In this document: positions 43,761-55,650 of the stretch, in pieces
How the letters are laid out: every line of letters begins with the position of its first letter
Numbering within the stretch: the first letter of the stretch is position 1
Source of the DNA: Ascaphus truei
Taxonomy: Eukaryota; Chordata; Amphibia; Anura; Ascaphidae
Reading direction: 5' to 3'
Length of the DNA stretch: 64,000 nt
Assembly (NCBI GenBank): GCA_036426205.1
Contig: CM071570.1
Span: 75,753,691-75,817,690, forward strand
Notes under the pieces: model-generated
What the model was told of the DNA's origin: nothing
Database searches by the model: none
Seen by the model: only the letters and a program-made list of their open reading frames with translations
Translations under genes and position numbers: made by a program

Positions 43761-45843
43761 AGTAGGAGTCTGAGTGGGCAGCTCTTGTGCATCCCTGTCT
43801 CATTGCCCCAGTCCTGGTGGTCTAACATGGAGTCCCTTGGAGAGTGTACTGCGGAGGCTGTGGAAACTTTTGAAGCTGTGGTGAGTTGTGTGAAATTCGG
43901 CTCTCAGCCCCTGTGTGCTGCGGCAGCTCCAGGCACATCCGGGAAGGGTTGGTGCGTCACGTCCGGCCGTGACGTCATTCCCGGAAACCCGGCGCCCTGT
44001 GAGTAGTTCCATCCCTGGTGTGCAAGACAAGAACTCCCTTCAGATATGCACAATGTTCTCTGAAAGTGAATAATGAATGATGTGAATCAGTGACCCATCC
44101 CTCCCAGCCCCAATGGAGGCTGACAAGGCAAGGGGAAGCGGATTCACATCAGACTTAGCGCAAGAATTTTTTCATACAAAGTTTTGCGAACAAACACTGG
44201 AGATCAATACACAGTATCAAAGAGCTTAAAGTGATTTGATGGTGCGAAATTCAGCCCCTTGGTTAGGAATACAATTGAGCTGATGTCAAAATTCATCAGA
44301 AATATTAGTGACATTGTTGTAAAGGCATTTAGAAATATTTCTTCCTTTTCATTGCTCCTCTTGCCCTGCCCCCCCCCCCCCCCGTTTCTCTTCTCGATCT
44401 CCGCGTCCTTTTCCTGACCGTTCTTTGTCTCATAATCCCTCTGTTTGGTGCCAATTGACTGACTGTCCTGAAAATTTGGAGTGGGTTGATTCCTAAGATC
44501 TTCTCTGGAACGGCTACTAGATCGATTCAAAACTTAATACCTCTGTGCTCTATCTTCAAAATGATTTTTTGGGGATTCTTTTGAGATTTATACCGTGTCT
44601 CTGGAATTGGGAGAAGGATCTACCTGATCAATCCCTGCCAGATAAATTTGTTTCTTTATATAATCTTGTTTATCGCGTTCAAATTTGTTTGTTTCTTATA
44701 GATAATTTCCTTCTCCTCTGTTCCAGATTCTAGATAAATCTGATCATTATTCTTAAAGTTCTCCATTTCACAAATGCTTTAAGTCTGGTTTTGTATGTTC
44801 CAATATCTTTCATCAACAGTGGATTTATTTTGTTTTTTTTGCTGTATAATAATCTGTATGAGTTTAAAGGAACATTCATCTAGAGTCTGGGTCCATAACT
44901 TCTCAATTCAAATGCTATTAATCCAATGTGGGAGATTTTTTAATTTACACTCTCGGTATCCGATTCCCCAGTATAGTTCTCTAGGGTTGTAATATCCCCC
45001 ATAATCTCAGTCGTTGTACCAACAATTTCTCCAATCTGAAGAAGTGTGTACCCAGATCAGAGGGTTCCTCACTACAAGTTCCCCCGCTATCATCAAAGAC
45101 TGTTCTGCCCGTTATGGCGTTTAGAATATCACAAGAGTTATGTAAATGTCTTGACTGTCACTTCCTCGACATCATCCTCATTGATCTCCTCCACAGTGTA
45201 ATAAACAATATATATATAGATTATTAATCAGTCAGTCCCTGGGTATAGATGAAACAATAATGTCCACTCAAAAAATGGAAAAAAAACAGATGAAAAAGTG
45301 TCAAGAATGTAAAAAATGCCTCTCCAGCCCAAATAACTCAGTCAGAATATATGTGTGGGGAACTCTTCTTCAAGAATATATATCCTCAGCTGAATCACAA
45401 ACATAAACCATGGTATAAGCCACCAATATACGTAATGTCCAGCAGAGAAAGAGAAATGAGTCCCAATATGAGTGCTTCTAAAAACAGATGATGGCAGTGA
45501 TATAGCTGATAACCGGGTTTTATAAGTGAACTCACACTATAAACCCCACAAAAACAGAAGACCCTAGATCCAAAGGCCTGGAGCACTATAAAATCTCCAC
45601 AAACACAAATAAACCATAATGAATCAATAAAGGGAAAGGAAATGAGCAAAACTCACATATGATAGTCCTTAAAGGTCTCCGATAATCCCGAAAGAGAGTC
45701 GTCTGCGTCGATCCAATGACAGGAACAGGAACATGAAAACAAGATATCGCGCACTGCAAAAAATAGGCTGGAGGCAGATGTGAAAAATAAAAATGCTTTA
45801 TTAAATGTGCTAATAGCCAAAGTCTAAAAAAAAGGGAGAAGAA

Positions 45844-45903
45844 AGAAAAAAAGGCTCCCCTAACGCGTTTCACACCTGTGTGGGCGCTTTATCAAAGGGT
45901 AAC
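45844..45903 (-). ncRNA. Hammerhead-like motif, copy 2 of 38463
   Basis: Same motif in the second duplicate ('ctaacgcgtttcacacctgt'), with an extra G in stem II. Confidence 0.5.
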
Positions 45904-46305
45904 CTAGTTCAGGATAGCTCCCCTAAATAGCAGTCTCATGCGGATGTAGTTTTGCGCCAAAACTCTATCAATGAGATCAGCTGGTAGGAGACCAGATGAT
46001 TTTATTTATATTATTTAATGTTGTTTTCTATCTTTCTTGTTTTAATTAATCTTTTTATACTTTTTATTGTATATTCTTCATTATTGTGATGTTGTTATGT
46101 TTAGGTCAAAGTATCAGCCTTACGCTTGTTTTATATTTTGCTTTGTGACTCCCTTACTTTCGCTCCAATGCCAGAGGTATTTTTGCCCTTTCTGTGCTTC
46201 CGTAGCTCTATCCGGTCTCCTACCAGCTGCTTATCTCATGTGATAGAGTTTTGGTTGCAAAACTACATCCGCATTGAGAACTGATATTTAGGGAGCTACT
46301 CCTGA

Positions 46306-46360
46306 ACATAGGTTACCCTTTGATAAAGCGACCACACGGCGTGAAACGCGTTAGGGGAGC
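46306..46360 (+). ncRNA. Hammerhead-like motif, copy 2 of 38928
   Basis: 'taccctttgataaagcgacc' then 'acacggcgtgaaacgcgtta'; one inserted and one lost base relative to 38928-38978. Confidence 0.5.
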
Positions 46361-49300
46361 CTTTTTTTCTTTTCTTTTTCCCTTTTTAGCTTTGGCTATT
46401 AACACATTTAATAAGCATTTTTTATTTTTTCACCACTTCCACTCTCAGCCCTTGTTTTGCAGTGCGCGCATCATCTTTTTTCATGTTCTGTAGCTATAGA
46501 ACATGTTCATATGCATTTAAGGAGGAGCGGATAGAGTGAACACATTATACAAAGAGAGGCATATCTGGATTTTTTCTTGGACACTTAGCCCCTAAGGGGT
46601 TAATTCCCAATGAGATTTAAAGTATTTTCTTTAACCAGTATGAATACATGGTATAATAGACTAATTATTCCATCTTTAAGCTTTATTCTTATATGCGTTA
46701 CTTTCCCATTTAATATGTTTTTGCTTGCCTATGGGTTCATATAATTCTTACTTGATTATGTTAGTACATATTATACTCATTAACTGCTCTGAGGGTTTTC
46801 ACAGTAAAATCATATTATTATATTTTGATGATCATTATTTTGTAACATTTATTATTATATTGTGTGACCCCAATTTATTTATCATTATTTACATTATTTA
46901 TTTTCTATTTATATATTCATATATTATTTCATTACAAATTATATTCAATTAGATATATGCTGTGACTTTTCCTCAGAATGTTTATTTATACTCCACACCT
47001 ATATTTGGATTAATCAATCTTAGTTAGGATGGTAATTTATTTTGGAGTTTTTTTTTAGAATAGACTAATAATATAGTTTCATTTCCTCATTTTTGTGATA
47101 ATATATACTAACTTATATCAAGGTATAGGTATGAATTGCTTTGACCATGTTTTTCGTTTAGATCATGTTATACCATTTAACTGAATTCTTTTACGTCTAA
47201 ATGCCACTATTAATGATATCAACTGATGTCTGTAATCAATTAAGTCATCTGTGTTTGCCGAAGGAGGGGCTATAAAATCAGGCAACAACCCTCCGTTCAA
47301 CACTCCTTGAGAAAGCGCTGTTAGAGCGTGAAACGCGTGGGAGGAGATTTTGTTTTGTTTTGTCTCAGTATGTCCCAGTTTGTCACTTTTAACCACGTAG
47401 TTTAATAAAAATTTCTTTTATTTTTGTCCTAGACCCTGTAGTTGTTAGTGCTTGGGTGCGAGTTGTCTAATCAACCAATCCTCTACAGCTTCGACTTACT
47501 CTCACTCTTGATTGGACGGAAACGCAGCGCAGGGCAGGACTGACCTCAGCTTAAACGAGATACACGTAACTTGGATACAGCGCATTACTCTTGGGTTTAC
47601 TACGATATGAAGATTGCATCATCGCGCAGGACACAGAGGTAATTTATTATTCTTACCTACTGTGAGATATTTCTCTGCCAGCAATTTCACGAGCCAGCTA
47701 CTAGCTCTATTTGTTTCCATTGAGATTAACATGGAACTGCCATATAAGTACATCACTCTCCTCCGATCACTCTATATCCCTGCACGTGAAGGCTGCTGAC
47801 AACATGCCATTAAATACTTATTTACACTGCTTCATACAGCTATAATCCCTTCCTCTTGCTGGGATTCAGAGTGTCTTTTGAGCTGCAAATGGTCTTTAAT
47901 ATTTTTCATGCATCCTGTAATGAACCCAACCCACACGGAAGAGTGCCCTCCGGTCTATGAGGATACAAACTAATGATATCTCTTATGGGGAACCCGAACC
48001 CAGTCTACCCACAAACACCCACAGAATGGTGGAGGTGTCTAACTCGGTAGCGCACAGAACAACTAGGTCTCTATACCCTGGATATTCCTGCCAGCTAATG
48101 CAACTACAAGAAAAGCCTGGTGATACAGTGAAGCTGCTGGAGTTTCAAAATAAAACAGAGACCCCAGTATCCCTGATGGGACGGATTCATCCAAAACAAA
48201 AAGGCAGAAAAAGAAAAGCAGTTCTTCACTTATCTACCGTGAAGGACAGACGCATCGCAGTCCTGCATTGAAAGGGTGTCTGCGTGCCCTGCAGCCTAGG
48301 AAAAATGGGAGGATTTGTCACGCAGATGACGAATATCCAGAGGGCCCAAGCAGAAGTCCTGTAACCCAAAGAATGCTGTCCGGTTCCAACGATGGAAACC
48401 CTCAACCAACCACACACAGGCAAGCAGAGCTGAAACAAGGTGAGTGACAATCCCTGACTAGCCCTGAAGATACACTGCAAGCTTCCAGGCATAACTGTGA
48501 TCGCTCCGTGAAGAAGTGACACTGGATTGAGAAATCAAAATCAGAGCTACAGAAGATGTTGCTCAACTTTCTTACTCTGCGGCAAGACCGAATTGAAGGA
48601 TCAAGGACGGTATCAGGATACTGCGAACACTAAAAGTACCACATGGATTAAAAGCAGAGCAAGTCGAGACCGAATGATGCTAATCAGAAAACAGAAGTAA
48701 GAGTAGGCACTGAAAGGGTTACAGTCTCTCAGCAAGAGGTTCACAATTGCCATAGAGAGTTGGAAGTCTCTCAGAATGAGGTTCATACTCTCGCTAGTGA
48801 AATGAACTGATGCCTCACACCAGGAGGTGAACAGTATCTGGACGAGGTGGCCATATCTCAGAATGATGTTCATACTCTCCGCATAGACTGATGCCTCACA
48901 CCAAGAGATCAGCATGTTGCGAACAGAACAGGAAGTCTCTAAAAAGGAAACTTCACAGTCATTGAGGAGCTGATGTCTCCAAAAAGCTGTCTACAGTCAT
49001 ATATGGTATCTTATAAGTCTTTCCAAAGGAGCTTCACCCACCCAACCTAAACAAACTAAAGATAGAAGCTCACACCAGGAGACCGGAGTCCAACTCAGAA
49101 GTGCGTAAATGAAGGAGGACTACAAGGAGGCCCTGAATATTACAGAGAGAAAAAAGAGAAAATACAAGCTGCAAGAAGAAAATTCTGATTTCACTGACCA
49201 CAATCAATGAATGAATGAAACTTAGAGCTTATAAAACTAAATGAACTATTTAAAAATATGAAAAGTTAGAACGTTGGAGCAACATACCAACAAAGAGCAC

Positions 49301-50950
49301 CTATTGCAGAACCAACTGCAAGGTCTGCGTACGCCAATACAGATTGCAAAAGAGAAGCAGCGATCTCTTGCAGGAAGAAATCTGCAAGCTAATAAGAAGT
49401 ACAAAGTGCTGCAGGACGGATTGTATTACACAACAGTGTGTCCCCCGCAAAGCTGCATTAGAAACGGAAGGCTACCCCTGAGCATCACCAAGAGTCGCTA
49501 AGGCCAAGTTTAGAGGTAAGGTGACTCGGTAACAAAAGAGAGCACATGAAGGTCCAGAAACTGAGGCAAGCAGCTGCGGCCCCACGAAGAATCTACAGAG
49601 CGCCAAAATATATAATGAAGAATACGTTGGATGCACAATCAAGAGCAAGCTCCAAAAACAGAATTCTCTCGCTATGAGCTAACCTTCGTAAAAAAAGGAG
49701 GAAAGCAGCAGAGTAATTCAGAAGTACTACAAAGCTCTTGTCCAAGTAAGGTTGGAAAGAGAAATGTATCTGTGTGTAGCCATGCCTGGTTTGGCAACCA
49801 GTCTTCTCTCCCTACATCATGCCATGGGTAATAGCAGGCAGTGTTAGGACCAATTATGGGTTTTCCCCACACAGGTAGCTCCCTTGAGTGACAGGGGAGG
49901 AGTGGGTCTAGGCCTGTTTTCTACCCAATCCTGGGTTCAGATCTTGTACATCCTCCCACTGTACTTAAGGGGTTGCACCCCAAATTGAGCAGTGTCTCTA
50001 CCGTGCGACATTAGTACTTATTCATTGATATCATCATTTGTGTTGTTGGTCCTTATTGTAATAATATAGACTTTACATTTTTTTTATATTTTTAATATAT
50101 TGTATTTTTTAATGTATGTATCTATGTGTATATTTTTATCCATGTAGTTCCCATACACGTTTATGTATGTGTATATGATGTATGCTTTTGATGTGTTGTA
50201 TTGGTCAATAGCAAGTACAATACTGATTGGAGCTCCACTGCAAACTATCTATGATCCCTAAAGAAAACGACCAGGAAGCGCTATATGTGTTGGGATCCAG
50301 GCTCAGCACAATTTTATGTATAACCACCTATAAACGAATAGCTAAAATAGCATGAAGAATCACAAAATATAATATAAAATGAGTAACACAAGTCTCTGCC
50401 AGTGGAGATTGTCCAGGTGATGTAAGTATCAGTTAATGCCCCTGTCTGATGTGACAGACTCGGGCAAGAGTGACCTTTGAGAGTATAAATCCAGTGGTAA
50501 GCTGGGATGATGGAAGCGCTACCAACTGTGCAGGTAATGAAGTGTGTAGAAATGGGAGTGCCGTAGATGCCATAAATATGGAAAAAGCCTCACCCAGACT
50601 CAAACTCTTTGCGGCTGGTGGCCTCTTTTTTTCCCTCCTTCACAGCCTCGCTGCAGAAACTCCGCTGCCACAGCTCTCCTGGGCTTGCACACCAGGGATG
50701 GAACTACTCACAGGCGCGGGTTTCCGGGTATGCGTCAAGGCCGACGTGAGCAACCAACCCTTCCCGGCTGTGCCTGGAGCATGCCGCAGCACACAGGGGC
50801 TGAGAAGCCGAATTCACACACCTCAACACAGCTTCAAGTTCAAAAGTCCACAGCTCCGCAGTACAATCTCCAAGGGACTCCACTGAGACCACCAGGACTG
50901 GGGCAATGAGACAGAGTGGCACAAGAGCTGCAAACCCCTTCTAGAACTCC

Positions 50951-51074
50951 TCCTCCTACGCGTTTCAGCACGTGACGTGCTTTCATCAGGAGATACCCCT
51001 GATGTAAAGCACGTCACGTGCTGAAACGCGTAGGGATACCCTGATGAAGAACGTCACGTGCTGAACGGTAGGAG
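50951..51074. ncRNA. Three adjacent hammerhead-like motifs (second duplicate)
   Basis: Minus-strand motif 50951-51000, with CTGATGA core, stem II AGCACG/CGTGCT and GAAACGCGTAGG. Plus-strand motif 50996-51036 (core CTGATGT, one base off), and a third at 51037-51074 whose core CTGATGA is intact but whose GAAA has lost a base. Stem II is a perfect 6-bp hairpin in the first two. Confidence 0.55.
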
Positions 51075-51566
51075 GAGGAGTCTAGAGGGTTGCAGCTCTT
51101 GTGCATCCCTGTCTCATGCCCCAGTCCTGGTGGTCTACATGGAGTCCCTTGGCAGAGTGTACTGCGGAGGCTGTGGAAACTTTGAAGCTGTGTGAGGTGT
51201 GTGAAATTCGGCTCTTCGCCCCTGTGTGCTGCGGCAGCCTCCAGGCACATCCGGGAGGGTTGTGCGTCACGTCCGGCCGTGACGTCATTCCCGAAACCCG
51301 GCGCCCTGTGAGTGTAGTTCATCCCTGGTGTCAAGCCCAGGAGAGCTGTGACAGCGGAGTTTCTGCAAGCGAGGCTTGTGAAGAGGAAACAAAAGGATCC
51401 ACCAGCGCAAAGAGTTTGAAGTTGGTGAGCTTTTTCCATATTTGATGCCTACGGCACCTTCCATTTCTACACACTTCATACTGCACAGTTGGTAGCGTTC
51501 CCATCCAACAGCTACCACTCTGGATTTATACCTCTCAAAGGTCCTCTTGCCCGAGTCCTGGTTTCC

Positions 51567-51594
51567 NNNNNNNNNNNNNNNNNNNNNNNNNNNN
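51567..51594. other. Assembly gap (28 N)
   Basis: Run of N in the right arm of the palindrome. The inverse of the left arm (about 43130-43160) suggests that little sequence is missing. Confidence 0.95.
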
Positions 51595-52171
51595 ACATCA
51601 GACAGGGGCATTAACTTGCACTTACATCACCTGGACAATCTATAAACTGGCAGAGACTTGTGTTACTCATTTTATATATTATATTTTTGTGTATTCATTC
51701 ATGCTATTTTATGCTATTGTTTTATATGTGGTTTATACATAAAATTGGCTGCTGAGCCTGATCCCAACTAATATAGCGCTTCCCTGGTTGTTTTCTTTAT
51801 TGTCCTTATTCAGCAAGGTTTGGGTACCTTGCATTGGAAGCTGCTTATGTGTTTGGATCATTTTGGTTCCGTCTGCCATTTTTTGTGCTATAACCACAAT
51901 TAACCCCTCTCACTCCTAATGGTTCATGTCACATAACCTATTAATGGTATAAAAGTATATGTATTAATAGGATTTAACTACTCACATCATCAAGGTGTAT
52001 TTTCGTCTCCATTCAATTTATTATTTAAATTTTTTTTTTTTTCCCCCCCCTTTTTTTTTTTTTTTTTTTTTAATCACACTTGGATTTATTTAATAATCCA
52101 TTTTACGGTGAGTGGTTTCAGGAACAGATCACCAGGCGCACGAATTTTTCTTTTGTTTATCTATGATCCCT

Positions 52172-52600
52172 GTTGGCTGCGAAACCATTTGTTTTGCTAT
52201 TTAAATTGGCCGTAGGATCAGTAAGACAAACCCCCTGAAGAAGCATCATATGACGCGAAACACATAGAGGTGAAGTCATCTCATAGTTGCGAGAAGGCGT
52301 GACGACGTTCGCTCGGGAGCTACGATCATCCCCATTTGCACGAAGACGCGGACTCCATTCACACACAGCTTTAACAGCTAGTAGCAGTACCAGACTATTT
52401 TCCAGCTTAGATCCGTGAGCTGTGGATGTGTGGAAGTTCCCCCCTCCTTTTTTCGTGCATCATTTCCTCATGTGTGGATGATTGGATCTACGGGATCCTA
52501 TTTTTACTATGTAAGATTTATCTAGTCAATTTTATAAATATTTCTATGATATATGATTGATTGTGTTTTTCTCTCTTTTTGCGCCCTTTTTTGTTATATA
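52172..52600. repeat. Right part of a Penelope-type unit
   Basis: Follows on from 42647-42905. Holds the hammerhead-like motif at 52230 and AT-rich flanks. No coding sequence. Confidence 0.5.
52230..52271 (+). ncRNA. Hammerhead-ribozyme-like motif
   Basis: ACCCC, core CTGAAGA (fits CUGANGA, C3 and G8 intact), unpaired A, stem II GCATCATATGACGC (one mismatch), GAAA, CACATA and GAGGT pairing partly with ACCCC. The family's palindromic stem II has a single A/C mismatch here. Confidence 0.5.
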
Positions 52601-53000
52601 TGGAAAGAGAAATGTAACTGTGTGTAGCCATGCCTGGTTTGGCAACCAGTCTTCCCTCCCTGACATGCATGCCCTGGTAAGAGCAGGCAGTGTCAGGACC
52701 AATTATGGGTTTTCCCCACACAGGCAGCTCCCTTGAGTGACAGGGGAGGAGGTGGGTCTAGGTCTGTGTTCTACCCAATCCTGGGTTCAGATCTTGTACA
52801 TTCCTCCCATTGTACTTAAGGGGTTGCATCACCCAAATTGAGCAGTGTCTCTACCATTTAGAAAGACAGGTAACACGCAGGATTGCTGTGGACTGGCATA
52901 CCCTGGTCCTCTCTGTGATGGTGAAGGGGTATCCAGGCTCACTAATAAAGGCTAAGCCCATTTTATTACCCCTGATCCGTGTTTTGAGGTCCTAGATTGT
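52601..53000 (+). mobile_element. LTR, right copy, continuing beyond the 255-bp duplication
   Basis: Begins with the purine tract and TGTAACTGTGTGTAGCCATG. Past 52855 it goes on with new LTR sequence and an AATAAA at about 52945. It is the 3' LTR of the coiled-coil element if the nested insertion is removed. End not defined. Confidence 0.55.
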
Positions 53001-53359
53001 CAGCTCTTGGAACTAGATGTTTGAAATGTATTGCTGTGACTGTGTGCAAATTATGCAACATTAAAGATTTTTCTGTTTTTTGCCTTTCTCGAGGTGCTGA
53101 GACTAGGAGATTTCTAGGTTGTAAGTTTCAGGGTGGGTTTGCCAGAAAAAATCTTTACAGAATGTGGCTATGCAGCAATGGTAACAAGAAACCAAACTTC
53201 TTTGTGTGAGTGCTCCAGCTCCAAATGTAACATAGATTGATAAATCACTTATGTAGAGAAGGACCATATAAATCAAAGTGTATGCCAATGTGTTGGTGTA
53301 TAACTGAGCTCATAGATAAGGAGTATATAGATACCAAGGAAAAAAAAAAAAAAAGGATA
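53001..53359. other. Intergenic DNA
   Basis: No recognised gene; an A-run lies at 53340-53354. Confidence 0.35.
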
Positions 53360-54400
53360 TAGTGTTAAAAAGGCGCCGGCAGGTAGAGGATATATTCACC
53401 CCTTCACCCACCCCCGCTACCCACAATAAAAAAAATTCACACACAGCAGCAGCACAATTAATAAATAAATCTAAATAAATAAATACATGAATATAAATAA
53501 ATAAATTTAAAATACATTTTTATTCATAGTGTAGATGTGCAGGGGGACTCCGGAGCTGAACCGCTTTGGTTTTAGGTCTGGGGACCCCCTGCTCCCCGAG
53601 ATACAGGCCCCTTTATTTATTAAGATTTATTTATTTATTTTTTGGGCGGCTGATGTGTGTGAATTTTTTTTATTGTGGGTATCGGGGGTGGGTGAAGGGG
53701 GTATTAGCCCCAACGATGGTTGTTTAGGGCTTGTGGGGGGTAGCGGGAGGGGTTAACCCCTTCATGACCGTAGCGGTATTAACTGCTACGGCCGTGAAGG
53801 GATTAAGTGTACCCGCAACCCCCCCGCAAGTCCTAAACTCACACCAAGGGCCAAATACCCCCTTCACCCACCCCCGCTACCCACAATAAAGCGGGCACGG
53901 TGGGTTAACCCCTTCATTGCCTTAGCGGCTATCAGCTATGGTAATGAAGCAGCATTTTCTGTATTTTAATAATATTGTGCAGGAGCTTTGATTTGTGGCT
54001 CAGAGACCCCCTGCTCACTGTACAATATTATTAAAAATACAGTCATGCTGCTTCGTTACCGTAGCACATAGCCTCAAAGGTAAGGAATGTGTGTTTATTT
54101 ATATATGTGTTTTATTCATACTGTAGATGTGCAGAGGGTCTCCGGAGCTGATCCGCTGTGGTTTTAGCTCCGGGGACCCCCTGCTTCCCGAGATACAGGC
54201 CCCTTTATGGGGTACCGGTATCCCTCTGCTTGGTTTACATGCCGCGGTCACGTGATCGGGACCTTTAAATGCAGAGGGATACCGGCACCTCATAAAGGGG
54301 CCTGTATCTCGGGGAGCAGCGGTTCAGCTCCGGAGACCCCCTGCACATCTACACTATAAATAAAAATGTATTTTAAATAATTTTTAATGTGCCGATGTTT
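53360..54400. mobile_element. Complex foldback element
   Basis: The block 'agtgtagatgtgcagggggactccggagctgaaccgct' with 'ccccgagatacaggcccctttat' at 53525-53615 is repeated directly at 54118-54210 and inverted at 54285-54375. The centre holds smaller inverted repeats: TTAACCCCTTCATGACCGTAGCGG against its inverse at 53754-53805, and similar 'cttcattgcc..agc' hairpins near 53910-53955. TTAA at hairpin ends recalls piggyBac-type target sites, but this is only a hint. No protein is encoded. Confidence 0.55.
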
Positions 54401-54539
54401 GCGCAGAAAAAGCAGCGGATCTCTCTCTGCTGCAAACACATCTCGCCAGGGGACGGCCTATAGTATTATTGATGTGCATATACAGTACTGTATGTGTATG
54501 TTAGGGGTTATAGGGGTTGTTGTTATACAGTATATACTG

Positions 54540-54761
54540 TATATATACAGTATGTACTGCATTACAATTCATGAATGTCTCGGCTTCAAAGACAACAGCC
54601 CGCAAACGCCCCCATGAGTTTATACACAGCATTGCAGTATTGCAGCCAGCAAATCATAGCCCCGAAAATAACGCAATACACCCCGGGAGAAAACGACACA
54701 AAACCGCACATCACCGGGATAATCTGAAATTCGCGAGTTAGAATAAAGTTGGTCGCCACTG
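54540..54761 (-). mobile_element. TA-flanked DNA transposon end (CAGTGGCG family)
   Basis: Minus strand starts CAGTGGCGACCAACTTTATT next to TA and matches 21658-21860. It abuts the next LTR remnant only a few bases away. Inner end rich in TACAGTA words. Confidence 0.6.
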
Positions 54762-55650
54762 TACATGTAGCAATAGCAAGATCTCCCAGAAGGGTGAGGG
54801 GAAGCAGCACTACAAATGGAGGTGCTGCAAAGATGCAGAACAGGGCAGGCTTTAGGACTGCAGCAGTGCAGCACAGAAGTGGCCGCGGCCGGGCTCCTTA
54901 GGCTTCAGCAGGGACCCTGGGCACCCATTTTGAGTTAAGGAAGGGGGGAACCTGTCTCTGAGGCTACACCAGGGAGGGGGTTGCTAGACCCTTACCACAC
55001 ACAGAAACTGTGTTGGGGTGCACCCTGTGGGAAGTGTACCAGGGAGCGTGGATACCCTTCATAAGAAAAAAAGAGACAGTTTGGCGCACCCTGTGGGAAA
55101 TTGTCCAGGGAGCATGAATCCTTCATCTAAATCCAGACCAGAGATTGGGGCGCACCATGTGGGAAATTGTTCAGGGAGCGTGTACCCTTCATCTTGCTCA
55201 AAATAGGTACGGGCCCTTTCAGTTGGTGCTGGGGTACCCGTGTTCCTTCTCTTTCTATGGACTGTGCTATGTCCTCAAAATGGAGTCTACTGCATGGACT
55301 GTGTTTTCAAAATGGCGTTCCCACCACAAAAACAGGACCGCATGGGCTTGCAAAGCCAGATGCAAGCTTTCTGCAAAAGTTAGTGCAAGCTATTCAGCGC
55401 CAAACCAACGTAACGTCCATTGCAGAGACTGGCTCATCCGGAGCCAAGTCACTCCTTTATCTGCCGTGCCCTGCCCTATATTCAACCTAGGGTAGGGGGC
55501 AACACCAACTAAGACCCAATCGAAAATTACCTTTTTCATGGGAGGTGTCAACCACACCCTGCTTTACTTCAGTTCCACAGATCTGAGCAAGAGGAAGGAA
55601 CTACCTTGCTTTATTGCTGCTTACTACCACTAACAAGAAAAGAAAGAAAT

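Larger units (their letters stand above)
36609..44026. repeat. Tandem large duplication, copy 1 (7.4 kb)
   Basis: Holds the Penelope N-terminal region, the inverted terminal repeats, the end of the old Penelope element, the coiled-coil LTR element and part of an inverted-repeat unit. The same order returns at 44027-51333. This copy has better reading frames than copy 2. Confidence 0.85.
44027..51333. repeat. Tandem large duplication, copy 2 (7.3 kb, error-rich)
   Basis: Collinear with 36609-44026 at all landmarks: inverted Penelope repeats (45660-46490), target word TAGCTATAGAACAT (about 46490), old endonuclease tail (46490-46610), coiled-coil gene (47930-49760) and LTR part (49752-50007). 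Differences are mostly one-base deletions and insertions spread evenly, with net loss of about 110 bases, and they break every frame. Such an error profile is that of raw long reads, not of evolution. I therefore do not list its broken frames as separate genes. Confidence 0.85.
50260..52157. mobile_element. Non-autonomous Penelope-type inverted unit with 14-bp target duplication
   Basis: TATCTATGATCCCT stands at 50246-50259 and 52158-52171. Between them two units of about 750 bases are arranged head to head (50260-50990 and 51020-51799), followed by an AT-rich tail with T- and C-runs (52026-52072). Hammerhead-like motifs sit at the centre. No RT is present, so it depends on proteins from a full element. 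The N gap at 51567-51594 lies in the right arm. Confidence 0.7.

Noticed and set aside
43222..43773. 183-codon frame in the palindrome arm
   Set aside because: GC-rich terminal repeat DNA; no recognisable domain, and the inverted copies do not preserve the frame.
44204..50922. Separate gene set in the second duplicate
   Set aside because: All frames are indel-broken echoes of copy 1 and probably reflect assembly error.
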